Notes: generated from the letters alone by a model not told the origin. Shown: positions 35,649 to 48,090, counted from the first letter of the stretch. The stretch: DNA of 64,000 bases from Dioscorea cayenensis subsp. rotundata (GCF_009730915.1 NC_052487.1:4780649-4844648); one strand, 5' to 3'. Made by a program: numbers and translations.

Positions 35649-35901
35649 GTATCCGCCAATATCAAAGTGGCCTCCCCTACAAACATGCATGGAATATAAG
35701 TGTATGTGCCGATTATGAAATAAAGTGCTCAAAAGCGGCATATCGATCCACAAGGAAGATTGAGAGTACTAGTACTAGTCCGAATCTCAAAAGCTAGCCT
35801 AAACAAAGATTGTGATGTGTATGAGCAAACTAAGTAACAAGACAAAAGGAAACAAGAATAAGGAAATAAAAGCAGTCGAGAAACTAAGGGAAATGGGATA
35901 C

Positions 35902-37112
35902 TGGTTGTTTGATCCAGCAAGTGCACGGGTTGTCAACCTGATGATCACGGTAATTGACCCCTAATCCGGTACAAGTATTGGATACGGAATCTCTTCCGCC
36001 CAAATCCTCCTATGATTGCAATGAGGGTAATGGCTTTCTCATGTTAGGGTTGAAACACAAACTAGGAATAACCCTAAAATTGGAGGGATACAAATACCCG
36101 ATGGTCAAGGCATATTCATACACGTATCCTTCCCAAGCTTGGTGAGTCTAATACTAGGACAATGGTCATGCAGCCTAGTATAACCTAAAAATTGATATAC
36201 AGAGTTCTCATGCATACCAATACAATAAAATACACCAAACAAGGATTACAAACAAACAAAAATGCAATAGATGAGTCAAAGCATCCAAACAACACAAGTT
36301 CACCCACAAGGGTCACCTACATCCGGTGACCTTGGGTGTTTAGTTGCTCATACTCACAAAATACACAACAATGTTCATGAAATAGCTAAACAAAGCATGA
36401 AAGAACTCCCTCAAAGGTTGGAGGCCGTATGACACCTTGAACCGCTTGGCAAGGAGCTCCCAAAGACGCCACTCAAGGGGTGGTTTCCCTTGTCTTCAAC
36501 CTCCTACAAACAAGCCCTAGGGATGGATCTCGTCTAAAATCACGCTCTCTTCATTGAATCCTCCTTAGAAATGCTCTCCAAGACTTCCTTCTACCTGAGA
36601 TTAAAGATGGTGGTTATAAGCTCCAAGAAGAATGTATCTCCCCTTTCTCAAAATGCCTTAAAGAGCTCTTTAAAGGCTGATCTCAGGATGGCTTGCAGAC
36701 TAATTCACGGTCAGTATATGGGCCGTGAGGATGCTTAGAAAATTAGCCAAAATTTTCAGTAAGTTGCTATGATAACTGCTATAGTAAAACTGCTACAGTA
36801 CTGTTTTTTTCCAATCGGCATGTGGTCATCTTCACTGCCATGAGGTTGCCTGTAAGGAATCTCATACTTAGCTTTTTCCTTCAATCTTTGTGCTTCAGGG
36901 TGCTACAGTGATGCTACATCACTCGGGGCTCTAAAACGCAGTTATTGATGTTGATTTCTTCTTAAATTGCTTCATCGAGCTCACCTAGGCTTCTTTTATG
37001 CCTGAAACATGAAAAGAACCAATTAAACTATAAAAGGGCCTCAATTCATCAATAAAATACAATAACCATGCACACAATTATGTATAAAATACATACATTT
37101 AAACGTTTATCA
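35902..37112 (-). mobile_element. Solo LTR, 1211 bp
   Basis: On the minus strand it begins TGATAAACGTTTAAATG and ends CAAACAACCA. The 5-bp duplication GATAC flanks both sides (35897-35901 and 37113-37117). A related copy in opposite orientation lies at about 44337-45480. No internal region is present. Confidence 0.85.
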
Positions 37113-37771
37113 GATACCCGAGTGTAGTATCCCTCTAGGGCTTGTTAAGTTCAGGGCCAAGGTTGTATAAATATGTAATCTTATTTGAACTGAGAGAAAT
37201 CCTAAAATATACTAAACCCTCTTACAAGGACGATTAGTAATTGATTCAATATAGTGCTGATATAGACATCCCACAATCGCATTGCACCCTATGAAATCTC
37301 AATGTGGATTAATAAGAATTTTTGAAATAGATAAACCTTCTTTTGAAGAGATTATCCCTAATCCCATTCAGGATAGAAATGTGATTTCTCCTAAAATCTA
37401 TATCCTACAATTGCAAAGAGCATGGAAATCTCCACTTAGAAGGATTAAGGAAGGAGAACTCTCTCAACATAAAAAGTACACCATTTCTAGGCTTACTAAT
37501 AATCTCCACCAATCGCGACATATCTTTGCGATGTGGGTATTTCTACTCATCACAAAGCACATCATATATGAGAATTAAGGCTTTCGCCTCATTAGCAATC
37601 AAGCGATACAAAACATGCAATCGGATTTAAATATTATAGATTGCAATCAAGAAACAGTTAAAGCAACAAGATCCACAACCAATGTCAAAATAGAATAAAA
37701 AACTAGAGTTCAACTATGTCCAAACATCTACAAAATTAGCCATCCATTAATGGAAGGCAAGCATTCAAATA

Positions 37772-39036
37772 TGATGCATCACCCGCAAGTGTACGTGTCA
37801 AGTAATACCTCGTGTGTGAGCACGAGGGTCGTATTCCACGGGGCCAAGGAAGTACCATTACCCACTCTTCATTTATTTTCTAGCCTACAACTCCAAATGA
37901 GGGGAAGAAAAGAAAACAAACTAACTAACCTAAGGCCAGATTACTAGCACACGTAATTTAATAAACAAGGGAGAGTCAAGCATGAGAAAGGGGTGTTCAG
38001 ACAAGGAATCTCCCTAGAATTGTCATTAAGACTTGAACTATGATGACTTAATGATGTATTGATGGTAGAATGGACCTAGAGATCTCTTGAAAAGATTAAC
38101 CCGAAATCCCTTAGTGGTTAATCCCTGATCCCATACATGTGTTGATTGGAATCCCTTTCTAACCAACTAACCTATTATTGCATTACGTTCAAGGAGATCT
38201 CTAAATAGGAGTAAACCTAATTTTAGTATATGTATCCATGTGTATATGTATCCATGTGTATATGTATCCTCTATCAACCTATGTATGATCTAGTACAAGC
38301 TAGCATCCCGCATCAACAAGCACAATTCAAGAATGAGCTATAGAGGTCTCCATGTGTAGCTTAAGACATACAAAGCACATTAGATTGAATCTCAAACAAC
38401 CATCAATTTAAGAAATAATAACATCCAATGTTTCAAACAAGGTAATCCTAGGGTTCAATCAAGTCTAAACACCACAATAAGTTAGTCCCTCATGATAAAG
38501 GACACCTACACAACAATTAAGGAAGATGAATACATAAAAAAAAGCATAGAAACCCCCTCTAATGTCATAATTTCCTTGAATGGATGAAGATTTGAAAGAT
38601 CTCCAATGATGCTGGTGGATCTCTCCACTAATGTCTTAGGGCTTCACTCCTACTCTTTCTCCTTTTCTTACCTCCTTCTTGGTGGAGATGTGTGCTAGAT
38701 CCCCCAACTATCATCGCCAAAAGATGGCCAAAATGCCTCCACAGGCCTTGTAGGCTACATGGGGCCGTATGGGAAGTGTGCTGGAAATTGCCGAGCCTTA
38801 CTAGTGCCTTGTGGGCCGCAAAGAGCTTGCAAGCACTTGGTTGAGAATTTTAGGAATTCTCTCACTGGTTCCTTGCGGGTCGCAAGGATTCTTGCGGGGC
38901 TGCTATAGTAACTATTGTAGTACCACACCTCCATATTTGCTTCTTTTTGCCCAAATAGTGTCTTTGAGTTCCCTATGGCTTCTTCACTATCAAATATATA
39001 CTTTAAACTAAGTACATTTAGGCACTTAACAAAACA
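37772..39036 (-). mobile_element. LTR-like insertion in an older LTR
   Basis: On the minus strand the low-coordinate end reads CACTTGCGGGTGATGCA, the same type of LTR end found before primer sites at 41359 and 46170. The other end is near TGTTAAGTGCCTAAATG. I found no clean duplication, so the limits are approximate. Short repeats TGTATATGTATCCA occur at 38225-38270. Confidence 0.5.
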
Positions 39037-39693
39037 ACAAGACACAATGAAAATAAAAAAAGATATGAAACCCCCCTTTTTAATTGTGCCAAGAGATGAT
39101 GATTACTGAAGAATGCCCGAGGACCTTCCACGGACACTGGCAAGCTAATCTTGATGGCTACAATCCTTCTTCTCCAAGATAAATGGGCTAAATCTTCCTT
39201 TAGAATCATCTCCAAAGCCCTAGAGATCCATTTCCTTCTTTCCCCTAAGCCTCACCTTAGAATAAAACAAAAGATGTCAGAAATATTTACACTACGCCAT
39301 TTATGGGTTGTGTACGGGCATAAGGACGTGGCCGTAAGGAGCTAGGGATGATGGGTCATGAGCCTTACGAGAATACTTATGGCCGTAAGTCCCATCCATA
39401 AGGTCTTTTGTATGGTGTTACGTATGCCTCTTGTGACAGCCATTACAAGTATATGCTATGCTTGTAAGCTCTTATGGATAATCTTTACCATCAGACTTAT
39501 GGGCATAAGTCCTGCCTGTAAGTCCCTTGAATGTCTTTATGCTCCTTCTTACGGGCATATGTATGACTGTAAGGTTCTCTGGAAGAGGCTTATGGTTGTA
39601 AGGTACCAATATGTGAATATGTTTGGCTTGTCCTTCATTGATTAATACCGAGAGAGATCCATCTTCATCATTTTGGCTCTAGAATGCTTCTTT

Positions 39694-39696
<3 letters not shown>

Positions 39697-39745
<49 letters not shown>
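39697..39745. repeat. (CT)n microsatellite inside an LTR
   Basis: About 24 CT units within the minus-strand LTR that starts at 39879. Confidence 0.95.
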
Positions 39746-39748
<3 letters not shown>

Positions 39749-39879
39749 TTTAAGCACTGCCCAAAGTATGAGAATATAAAATATGCCATGTTTAGTATTG
39801 AATTTAATAATATAACTCTAGTACATACCCAATGAGTGTACAAAATGATATAAAATAATGAACAATTGTACACTCATCA

Positions 39880-40020
39880 AATTCTCCCCACACTTAAGCT
39901 TTTCTTTGTCCTCAAGCAAAAACAAAACATTACAAATCAAGAGGGGTAAGTGTAATACCTCAGGTGATAAAAAATTGGACAGTTTTAAAAGTAATATGGT
40001 GAGAACAATATAAGAATGCT
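39880..40020 (-). other. Polypurine tract and 3' internal remnant of a gypsy element
   Basis: On the minus strand it reads GAGGACAAAGAAAAGCTTAA followed by GTGTGGGGAGAAT and then the LTR start. This is the usual 3' boundary of Athila-type elements. The rest of the internal region upstream is missing. Confidence 0.7.
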
Positions 40021-40059
40021 AAAAATTCCTAATTCTAAAAATAAGAGAAAACCAGGTTG

Positions 40060-41359
40060 TACACTGTAGCAAATTCACTACAACAATTTCACTGTAGTAC
40101 ATAATGTAGCACATGGAGAGTTTTGATATAGAAACATTTGCCTAACTCATGCAACCTCCATACGGGTCCTTATCAGACCCGTATGCCCCCAGTATTGACC
40201 GGTATAGAGTGATTTCTCATCATTTGGGCTTCGCACAGTCTTTGTATGGCCGTTATACAGCCCGTATGGCTTGGAGGGTATAAAAGAAGTCTTCTAGGGC
40301 TGGAAAAAAGTTCTTGGCCACAATTGAAGAAAAGAAAACCTAGAAACGGCAATGATCTTTCAAGACAAATTCAAGGGCTTTTGAGGCTTCAAAGCATCAT
40401 ACTTCAAAAGGGGAGATCCACCACCAAGGAAGAAAGGAGTCTTAGGACCAGGAAGCAACCTTTAGCTAGGTTAAGCGTCATTCTGCGATCCTTGGGAGAG
40501 GAAAGCGTTATTTGGCCTGATCTACCCCATCTTCATCATCTTTTCATCTAGGGAGTGTCATTTATGAACTTTTCTTGTATTTTTATTGACATTGTTGCTT
40601 GTATGTGTTTGATGGCACACTAGACCCCCAAGGCCACCGAATGTCTGTGAACCTTGGGGGGTTCATCATGTATTTTGGATGATTGCTATTTAATTATATT
40701 TCTTAGGTTTGATTTGTGATTTAATCCATTGTACCTTCATGCTATAATTACATATGGAGAGATTCGTAATTCTTTTATGAGTTATACATGTCGATGTGAC
40801 TTACTCATGTATATTAGATCTTGAATAGATTAAAAGGGGTTGCTTGTGCCGACATACCGAGAGATTGGATGTTGGTAGCCCTCCGATTCTTAAGAGTAAA
40901 CCTTAAAGGAGTTTATTCTTATTTTGGGATTCATTGTTCTTAATGCAATCATAGGAGTGTTGATTTGGAAGAGATTGTGATCAACATTTGTATGGGATTA
41001 GGGTTCAACCACCGAGAGATTGGTGTTGATCTAATCTAGAAATCCCTCGGTCCAAATCACCCTTGCATCTTTTGTTCTTTATCCTTGTATCATGATGATC
41101 CCTTAAGGGTATCCACATCTATTGGCCCTTTGCATATCATTGTTTTCCTTGTAACCTTTTGCTTAAATCTTAAATTTGTGTGGCAATCTCTTATTTATTT
41201 TCTTACATCTAGTTAAGTAGATTCTCCCACTTAAGATGTTGGGCTAGAAAGTAGGCGGTGATGGAGTAATAGTAGATCCTTAACCATGAGGAATACAATC
41301 CTTGTGTCTTTACACTAGGTATTACTTGGCGATCCCGTACACTTGCGAGGAAGCAATCA
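40060..41359 (+). mobile_element. 5' LTR of an Athila-type element
   Basis: Contains GTATGG palindrome half-sites (40155-40270), TATAAAAG at 40279-40286, and the typical LTR end ACACTTGCGAGGAAGCAATCA just before a primer-binding site. The left limit is uncertain. Confidence 0.7.
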
Positions 41360-41366
41360 AAATTTT

Positions 41367-41384
41367 TGGCGCTGTTGCCGGGAA
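41367..41384 (+). promoter_or_regulatory. Primer-binding site, tRNA-Asp type
   Basis: TGGCGCTGTTGCCGGGAA matches 16 of 18 bases of the complement of the plant tRNA-Asp 3' end (TGGCGCCGTTGCCGGGGA), which primes reverse transcription in Athila and related elements. Confidence 0.8.
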
Positions 41385-41535
41385 CACTCAAGGAATATTA
41401 GGAAAGCTTGTAATCTATTGCTCTAGCCATTTTTCTTTTCTTTGTATATCTTACTCTTTGTTTATATTTTTTTCTGGTTTTATTTGACTTTGTTCTTTGT
41501 ACTCACTTTTGTGTGAGGTACAATCTTCTTGGAAA

Positions 41536-42300
41536 ATGCAAGGCATCTACAGTTTAAATGCTTCAGATTTAGTTTTAGCGACTAAAGTTGATGCCCTTTC
41601 TAAATAGATTGACCAACTCATGGCCCATAGTCCTCAATATGAAACATCACAAGTAAGGAAATTTACTACTGAGAATGTATTGGTGAAATTGATAATAAAT
41701 ACTGAACATAAATTTCAAGTCATCAACACCAAATTTGAAGCCATCACCACCGAACTTCAAGCCCTTGACGCAAAATATAATATACGATTTGAGGCTATCA
41801 ATGCCACACTTTTGAATGTGCAAGCCTCTCTTCACAAGGTAGAGAGTCGGGTTGAACAATTAATTCACAAGCGAGCAATAGAACTCCCAACTACAAACAA
41901 CAATGAAAAAGAAGAGAGATATGGTGAAAGAGAGGTGGATGAGGACTTTGGTGTATTAGAGGCTAAAAGGGTAGAAAAAGTGGCACCAATATCACTTGAG
42001 CAAGCCCTTGGTATGGAAGTGACTCAAAACACCAAGCACAAAAGACAATTATCGGAGACGACTGAAGATGTGGGTAGGAGGTTGAAGCCATCCAATGACC
42101 CACCTATTCTGGTATTAGACATGTCCCAACCAAAACTATTTCCTTGTAGGCCGAAACAATTTTTGTGGGTAATTAAAGGAAGATTGACAATGGTTGAAGA
42201 AGGAGATGTGTGTTGGAGGTTTACACAACCCAAGGACCCACCCATGCCGAGTTTAAAAAATTTTCTACCTAACTTATTCCCTTGGAGGCCAAAAAGGTAG
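41536..42300 (+). pseudogene. Coiled-coil internal ORF of a non-autonomous gypsy element
   Basis: The ATG at 41536 is followed by 23 codons, then TAG at 41605-41607 at a place where LSKQIDQL would be natural, then an open frame to 42300. The protein is a long amphipathic coil (LVKLIINTEHKFQVINTKFE and on) with a charged tail. It occupies the gag-pol position, but no gag zinc knuckle, protease, reverse transcriptase or integrase is visible. A conserved splice-donor box follows 110 bp later. Confidence 0.55.
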
Positions 42301-42410
42301 CCTATATTTAACCTCCACACTTGCTTCATCCCAGCAAGTATGTTTCTCATTTTTTGGCAGCTCGTATGCCACTTCTAGCCAGGAGGAACACACCGTCTTC
42401 AAACCTCTTT

Positions 42411-42475
42411 AAGGTAAGAGAGGTACGTCAAGCTAGTGATGTTAAACAAGCTCTTCTTGGGAGGCAACCCAAGCT
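42411..42475 (+). promoter_or_regulatory. Conserved box with splice donor (copy 1)
   Basis: TTTAAG|GTAAGAGAGGTACG, then GTTAAACAAGC and TTGGGAGGCAACCCAAG. The donor GT is at 42414-42415. The same box occurs at 48025 and 56679. In all three it lies just after the upstream ORF. Confidence 0.7.
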
Positions 42476-42779
42476 TCAATTTCTTCGTTTCCTTCTTTTC
42501 ATATTTATAGTTAAGTGTGGAATGCGCATTTGTTGTGTATTTGTGGTTCTTTAATATTTCTATTTGTATGAATAAGTCCATGCTCACTTGCTTTATGTGT
42601 CTCTTTCATCGTCTATCTTGTGGTTTAATCGTTTACCTTATTGAGAGACTTATATTCTTGGTGTTATTTGATGCATTAGATCGAAGTCTTAATCTTAACA
42701 TTCAACCTTGGAGGGTTTCTCTATCCCTTCTTGGCTTTATTTGATCATTTGGAGGTTGATTAATGATGTTAGAAACCCA

Positions 42780-43400
42780 TTCTAAGCCATACGGCCTCAA
42801 CCATGGGTGTATTGAGGCCGCATAAAAAATCCAATAAAGATTGCCTACACCATACGACCTTAATGCCCCCTTGATTGAGGCCATCTGCGACCAACCAGTG
42901 AAGTTACACTAGGCCATACGGCCTTCATGTGGGCTGCATGGAGCCCGTATGGCTCATTTAACCCTTTAAACATCTCTCTTCTTGCCACCTTTTCTCTCTC
43001 TTCTTATTTCTTCTTCTTCCACCGAATTATCCTTCTCTTTCTCTCTCATTTCTTGGCCAAATCTTCCTATCTCTTCTCCTAAATCTCCTCCTAACCTCAT
43101 TGAGACTTTGATCTAGTGGTTTTCTTCGAGTTTAACCGTGGTTTATCAAGTTTATGTTGGTAAGATCATTGATGCCCTAGTTTTTATCTTTTTCAATTCT
43201 CTTGCTTTCTTGGAGCTTGTATGTGGAATTATTCAAGTATTTGGCTTGGTTTTTGTTGTGTGATTCTTTTGGATGAAGTTTTCCTTGAATTTATGTACAA
43301 ATTTTCTGATTTCCATGATTGTGGGGAAGTTCTTGCAAAGTGAATAGTACCCATATGGCCTCCATACGGCCGTATGGTCACTATCCATCATTTTGTCCAT
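42780..43400. repeat. CCATACGG-CCGTATGG palindrome sites
   Basis: Half and full sites between the donor box and the ATHILA-like ORF. The perfect 16-bp CCATACGGCCGTATGG is at 43362-43377. Confidence 0.8.
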
Positions 43401-43479
43401 TGTTTCTTTATCTTTTACACTACATTTTGAATTGTTTTGGATTCCTTTAAACTTGATTAGGTTCATCTATGTTGTAGGA

Positions 43480-44336
43480 ATGCCGAACATCAAGAAACTT
43501 GCTTCAAAATATCGAAGGAGCACAATGCCACCTCCTGAAGAACCTCACTTTAAGCATGCTCATCATAAGGCAAAATATGAAATTTTGAAGACCAAAACTT
43601 TTGCCACATTCCATCACATAGAGTGGAGCACCTTGGAAACACTTGGAATAGATGAACAAGTGAAGGGGTTACTTTCACATGATTGTTGGGAAAATTTGTT
43701 TGTGGTTGATGATCCTACCTATCGCCAACTAACCTGGAGATGTTAAGCACTTTTGAAGAACGCAAAGATGAAAGGACGGTTGGTGTTTGATGACCAGGAG
43801 CCATTCTTTTTCAAGCTTTTGAAAGGTCTTATGAGATGAATCACATGGAGTTTGCAAAGTACTTGGGGTTATACGATAACAAATTCATTCACAAGGTACC
43901 ATTTGGCCAATTGCAAATAGACTTTCCACCATACATGAATGAAAGCAAATATTGGACCGCCCTAGCAACTAATGACTGTAAAAACACCCGGAAAGCCACT
44001 CGCATGAAGAACCTAGTGCACAAATATATTCATGCTCTTATCACTCTTTTTATTGAGGGTCAGAAGGACAGTACTGGGGTGGTTACACAGACAGACCTGT
44101 ATACCATGTATGGCATCTTTTAGCAGTATCCCGTTCATCTTGGGCACCTTGTTGCTAAGGCATTCATACATCAAGGATAGTGTGTTCGATTGGGAGCCAT
44201 CTTTGTTGGCCCTTATATTACTAGGCTGATTTGCAGCATGATCTTAATTGAGCAGACTTGAGGCATGATGATAGTAGGGAATGTGGCACTCTTTGGGTCG
44301 GCTATTCTACGAGCGATAGGATTGGAAGAAAATAGA
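43480..44336 (+). pseudogene. ATHILA ORF-1-like (env-position) protein, broken
   Basis: The ATG at 43480 lies two bases after an acceptor match (TTGTAG|GA). The protein begins MPNIKKLASKYRR and has the family pattern WSTLETLGID, then LLSHDCWENLF and DDPTYRQLTW, then a stop at 43744. After a frame change it continues MEFAKYLGLYDN to a stop near 44123, and further pieces follow to about 44336, where an LTR fragment begins. The family (ATHILA ORF-1, plant retrotransposons) has no proven biochemical role; its position equals env in retroviruses. It is disabled by stops and frameshifts. Confidence 0.75.
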
Positions 44337-45480
44337 TTATAGCAGTTTTACTGTAGCAACTTACTGAAAATTTCGACCAGTTTTCTGAGCATCCTCATAG
44401 CCTATATATTGACCGTGAACCAGCCCACAAGCTATCCCAAGATCAGCCTTTAAAGAGCTCTTTAGGGCATTTTGAGAAGGGGGAGAGACATTCTTCTTAG
44501 AGCTCACAACTACCATCTTTGATCTGAGGTAGAAGGAAGTCTTGGAGGGCATTTCTAAGGAGGATTCGATGAGGAGAGCCTGATTTTGGATGAGATCCAT
44601 CCCTAGGGCTTGTTTGTAGAAGGTTGAAGACAAGGGAAGCCACCCCTTGAGTGGCGTCTTTGGGAGCTCCTTGCTGAGGGGTTCAAGGTGTCATTCGGCT
44701 GTTTAACTGTTTTCATAAACATTGTTGTGTATTTTGTGAGTATGAGCAACTAAACCCCCAAGGTCACCGAATGTAGGTGAACCTTGGGGGTGAACTTGTG
44801 TTGTTTGGATGCTTTGACTCATCTATTGCATTTTGGTTTGTTTGTGATCCTTGTTTGGTGTATTTTATTGTATTGGTATGCATGAGAATTCTGTGTATCA
44901 ATTTCTAGGTCATACTAGGTTGCATGACCATTGCCCTAGTATTAGACTCACCAAGCTTGGAAGGGATACATTTATGAATACGTCGTGACCATCGGGTATT
45001 TATACCCCTCCAATTTTAGGGTTGTTCCTAGTTTGTATTTCAATCCTAACTTGAGAAAGCCATACCCTCATTGTAATCGTAGGAGGATTTGGGTGGAAGA
45101 GATTCCATATCCAATACTTGTATCTGATTTGGGGTCAATTGCCATGACCATCGGGTTGACCCATATTAGTGCATTCTCGGTCTAACTTGCCAATTGTTTG
45201 ATAGTTGTAGCATCTTGCACACTTTATTAGCCCCCGAGAGGATCCACATGCGTGACCACTTCCTTGCCTTGATTATTCCCCGAGTATTATCTTCATTATA
45301 GACATTTTAGTTGAACTTAATTTGTTTCTTTATAGCTTTATTGCCATATTCTGAGTCATAGGTTAAATAACACTTCAAAGAGGAAGTAAGAGTAGATTCT
45401 CAGGCCCTTGGGAATGCGACCCTCTCGTGTTCGCACGAGAGATATTACTTGACGATTTGTGTACTTGCGGAATTGAACAA
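44337..45480 (+). mobile_element. LTR fragment, inverted relative of the solo LTR at 35902
   Basis: From CTGAAAATTTCGACC onward it follows the reverse complement of 36760-35910 over at least 800 bp, including CAACTAAACCCCCAAGGTCA and the LTR end ACTTGCGGAATTGAACAATCA. It truncates the ATHILA-like ORF before it. Confidence 0.75.
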
Positions 45481-46170
45481 TCAAAAACCTTGGATGTTGT
45501 TATTACTTAGTTTGATGGTCGTTTAAGATTCAATCTATTGTGCTTTGCATGTTTTGAGCTACAAAAGGAGAAATCTGTAGTTCATTATTTAATTGTATCC
45601 ATTAATGCGAGAGCGTGCTTGTACTAGGTCATACATAGATTGAAAGGGATGCTTGTGCAGACACACCGAGAGATTTGGTGTTGGTAGCCCTCTAATGTTA
45701 GGTTTAAGCCAAAGAAAAGTAGGTTTACACATATTTAGAGGTTTCCTTGAACTCATTGCAATCATAGGAGGGTTGATCCAAAAGAAATTCTGATCACCAC
45801 TCGTATGGGATTGGGGGTTAGCCGCTGAGAAATTGGGGTTAACCTATCTATGAGATCTCTAGGACTTAACTACCATCATTACATCTTTAAACCATCCTAG
45901 TTTGGACCTTAACGACAATCCTAGGGGGATTCCTTGTCCAAACACCCACTTCTCATGCTTGACACTTCCTTGTTTATTTATTTATGTGTGCTAGTAACCC
46001 GGCCATAGATTAGTTAGTTTAGTTTATTTTATTTGTTCCTCTTAGTAAGAATTGTAAGCTAGATAGTAGATAAAGAGTGAGTAATAATGCTTCCTTCATC
46101 CTGTGGAATACGACCGCTGTGTCATACACAAGGTATTACTTAGTGATCCCATACACTTGCTGGGAAGCAA
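45481..46170 (+). mobile_element. LTR 3' part, Athila type
   Basis: Shares GGGATGCTTGTG, CACCGAGAGAT and TTGGTAGCCCTC with 40840-40890, and ends ACACTTGCTGGGAAGCAATCA. It is a fragment with no internal region of its own. Confidence 0.6.
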
Positions 46171-46612
46171 TCAATTAGATTTCTGGGTTAGGATTTAATT
46201 AGTCCTTCTAGTGGAGTTCTTGAAATTAAGGCAAACATAGGAGGCTGCGTGGAAGAGATTCCATCTTAAGTTCTTAATGTTTAGATATGGTTGCCAAGAG
46301 ATTGGGACCAATAGGCCCTTGAATTTCCCCGGTCCAATATTAGAATATGATTGTCATCCTCAACGCCTATCATAAGTAATAATCAAGAAAACTATCATAC
46401 AACCATCCAACTCCTTCCAATTATGCTTAACGATTCTTCAATTGTATTGTGTAATAAATTGTAGAAGTAGATTAAAGAACATAAATGTTTAGGCTATTGA
46501 TTAAGCGAAAACGAAGTCATAGGAGCCTCTCACTGTTCTTAGATAAATACGACCCTCGTTCTTACCCATGAGGTAGTACTTGATGACCCGTACACTTTCG
46601 GTATTAACAGAC
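46171..46612 (+). mobile_element. LTR 3' part preceding a degenerate primer site
   Basis: Ends CCGTACACTTTCGGTATTAACA. The primer-like site lies about 80 bp further on. Confidence 0.5.
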
Positions 46613-46690
46613 TTATTGTAATATTATTTGCACACTTGCATGTTTATATATTTGCATAATTCACACACACCTAGAATATCCGTCAAGTTT

Positions 46691-46708
46691 TGGCACCATT
46701 GCCGATGA
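46691..46708 (+). promoter_or_regulatory. Degenerate tRNA-Asp-type primer-binding site
   Basis: TGGCACCATTGCCGATGA matches 14 of 18 bases of the tRNA-Asp-type site. Three of the four differences are G to A. Confidence 0.6.
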
Positions 46709-46843
46709 GCGCTTAGACTAGAGATTCTAGGAAATCTTCTAGCTTAGTGTTTTAGCAATTTAATCTTTTGTATCTTATTTTGTCAATTCAGCTATCACTT
46801 GTTTCTATCATTGCTACATAATATTCTAAACATTTGTCTTTTC

Positions 46844-48020
46844 ATGGCAGGTATAAAAGGTCAGCTAGAGAGGGTATTGGACCTACTTGATTAATAGATT
46901 GAACACTGCCTAACGCATAAACTTGATGCACAAGACCTCAATGTAGTTGAGCAGTCCTCTACACTCAACATTCGCTATGGGTAGCATGAAGAGACAATTT
47001 GGCAGAAAATGTTTGATTAGTTCATGAAAACAAGAGAATCAAACAAGAGAACAGTGAGTAGTGCCATAGAAGATTCTATGGAATTGACAGTTTGTAGATA
47101 GATGGCATCACCAAGGAGGAAAACATGGTTTATGAAATAGAGGATGATGCGAGTACCCAAGGTATCAAAGGTTAATTGGAAAGATTGCTAGATCTACTTA
47201 ATAGATGGATTGAGTATCACTTAACACAATGCTCCAATATACAAGACCTCAGTCCAGTTGAGCTACTTCCAACATCCTATGACCTTTATGAACAGATGAG
47301 ATAACAAGAGAATTATAGTGGCTTTAGAGTTGAACACCAAGAAGAATCATTCTAGTAAGAACTGTTTGATCAGTTTATGAAATCGAACGAATCTAGATGC
47401 TTATCTTCTAGATATATTGATGTAAGAATAGTAAGTAGTGTAGTGAAGGATCATATTAGATTTGACATCTTACTAGTCTATAGTCCCAACAAGGTCGAAA
47501 ACATTATCTATGAGATAGGGGATGAAACATTGGGTAACCAATTCTCCAAAGAGGAAAGAAGAGCTATTAAAGTTATTCTAAGCATGCATAATATATGAAA
47601 CATACCCTTGTAAGAGAGAGATGTCTCCCAAATAAGGAGAATCAAGAGATGGTCGCACTTATTGTAGAATACACACCACAAATATTTAGAACATGAGAAC
47701 ACTAGGAGAAGGCCAAAAATGAAGAGATGGACAGAATGTACTTGATTGAGTCTGAATGCACAACCTCATGTGACAATTACAAATGGATAAAGAAGAAGAG
47801 AATTCAGGAAGGAGTAGACAATGGTACATTCAGAAGAAATTACGGGAAGTTGCAAAAGGAGGTTGATCATGGAAAAGTAAAAAAAATGAAGATAACTCCT
47901 ACATCGAAGTTTAACAATGCCTGCCTTAAAATGTTCCCCTGTAAGCTTAAACATTTCTCATTCTCTGGGAGCAGCTATGAAAGTTGTAGCCAAAAGGAAC
48001 ACACTCTTTTCAAGCCTCCT
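46844..48020 (+). pseudogene. Degenerate internal ORF with a 309-bp internal duplication
   Basis: The ATG at 46844 is followed by frames with many stops. The segment from 46851 (GGTATAAAAGGTCAGC) recurs diverged from 47160 (GGTATCAAAGGTTAATTGG), including ACAAGACCTCA and GTTGAGC. The product would be a charged coil like the ORF at 41536. No reverse transcriptase is recognised. A donor box follows directly at 48025. Confidence 0.5.
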
Positions 48021-48021
48021 T

Positions 48022-48090
48022 AAGGTAAGAGCAGGTACGTCATTCTCGTGACGTAAAACAAGCACTTCTTGAAAGGCAACCCAAGTAGTT
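48022..48090 (+). promoter_or_regulatory. Conserved box with splice donor (copy 2)
   Basis: CTTAAG|GTAAGAGCAGGTACG, then GACGTAAAACAAGCAC and AAAGGCAACCCAAG. The donor GT is at 48025-48026. Confidence 0.7.

Larger units (their letters stand above)
35649..39879 (-). mobile_element. Second minus-strand Athila-type LTR, interrupted twice
   Basis: The LTR starts on the minus strand at 39879 (TGATGAGTGTACAATTG), just after a polypurine tract. Its own pieces are 39879 to about 39037, then 37771-37113, then 35901-35649. Comparison with the related copy at 34495-35648 shows that a 1.27-kb block (37772 to about 39036) and a 1211-bp solo LTR (35902-37112) were inserted later. Confidence 0.6.

Noticed and set aside
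37772..39036. Target-site duplication for the LTR-like block at 37772
   Set aside because: Candidates such as TATGA or AAATA do not sit next to a CA/TG end on both sides, so exact limits are left open.
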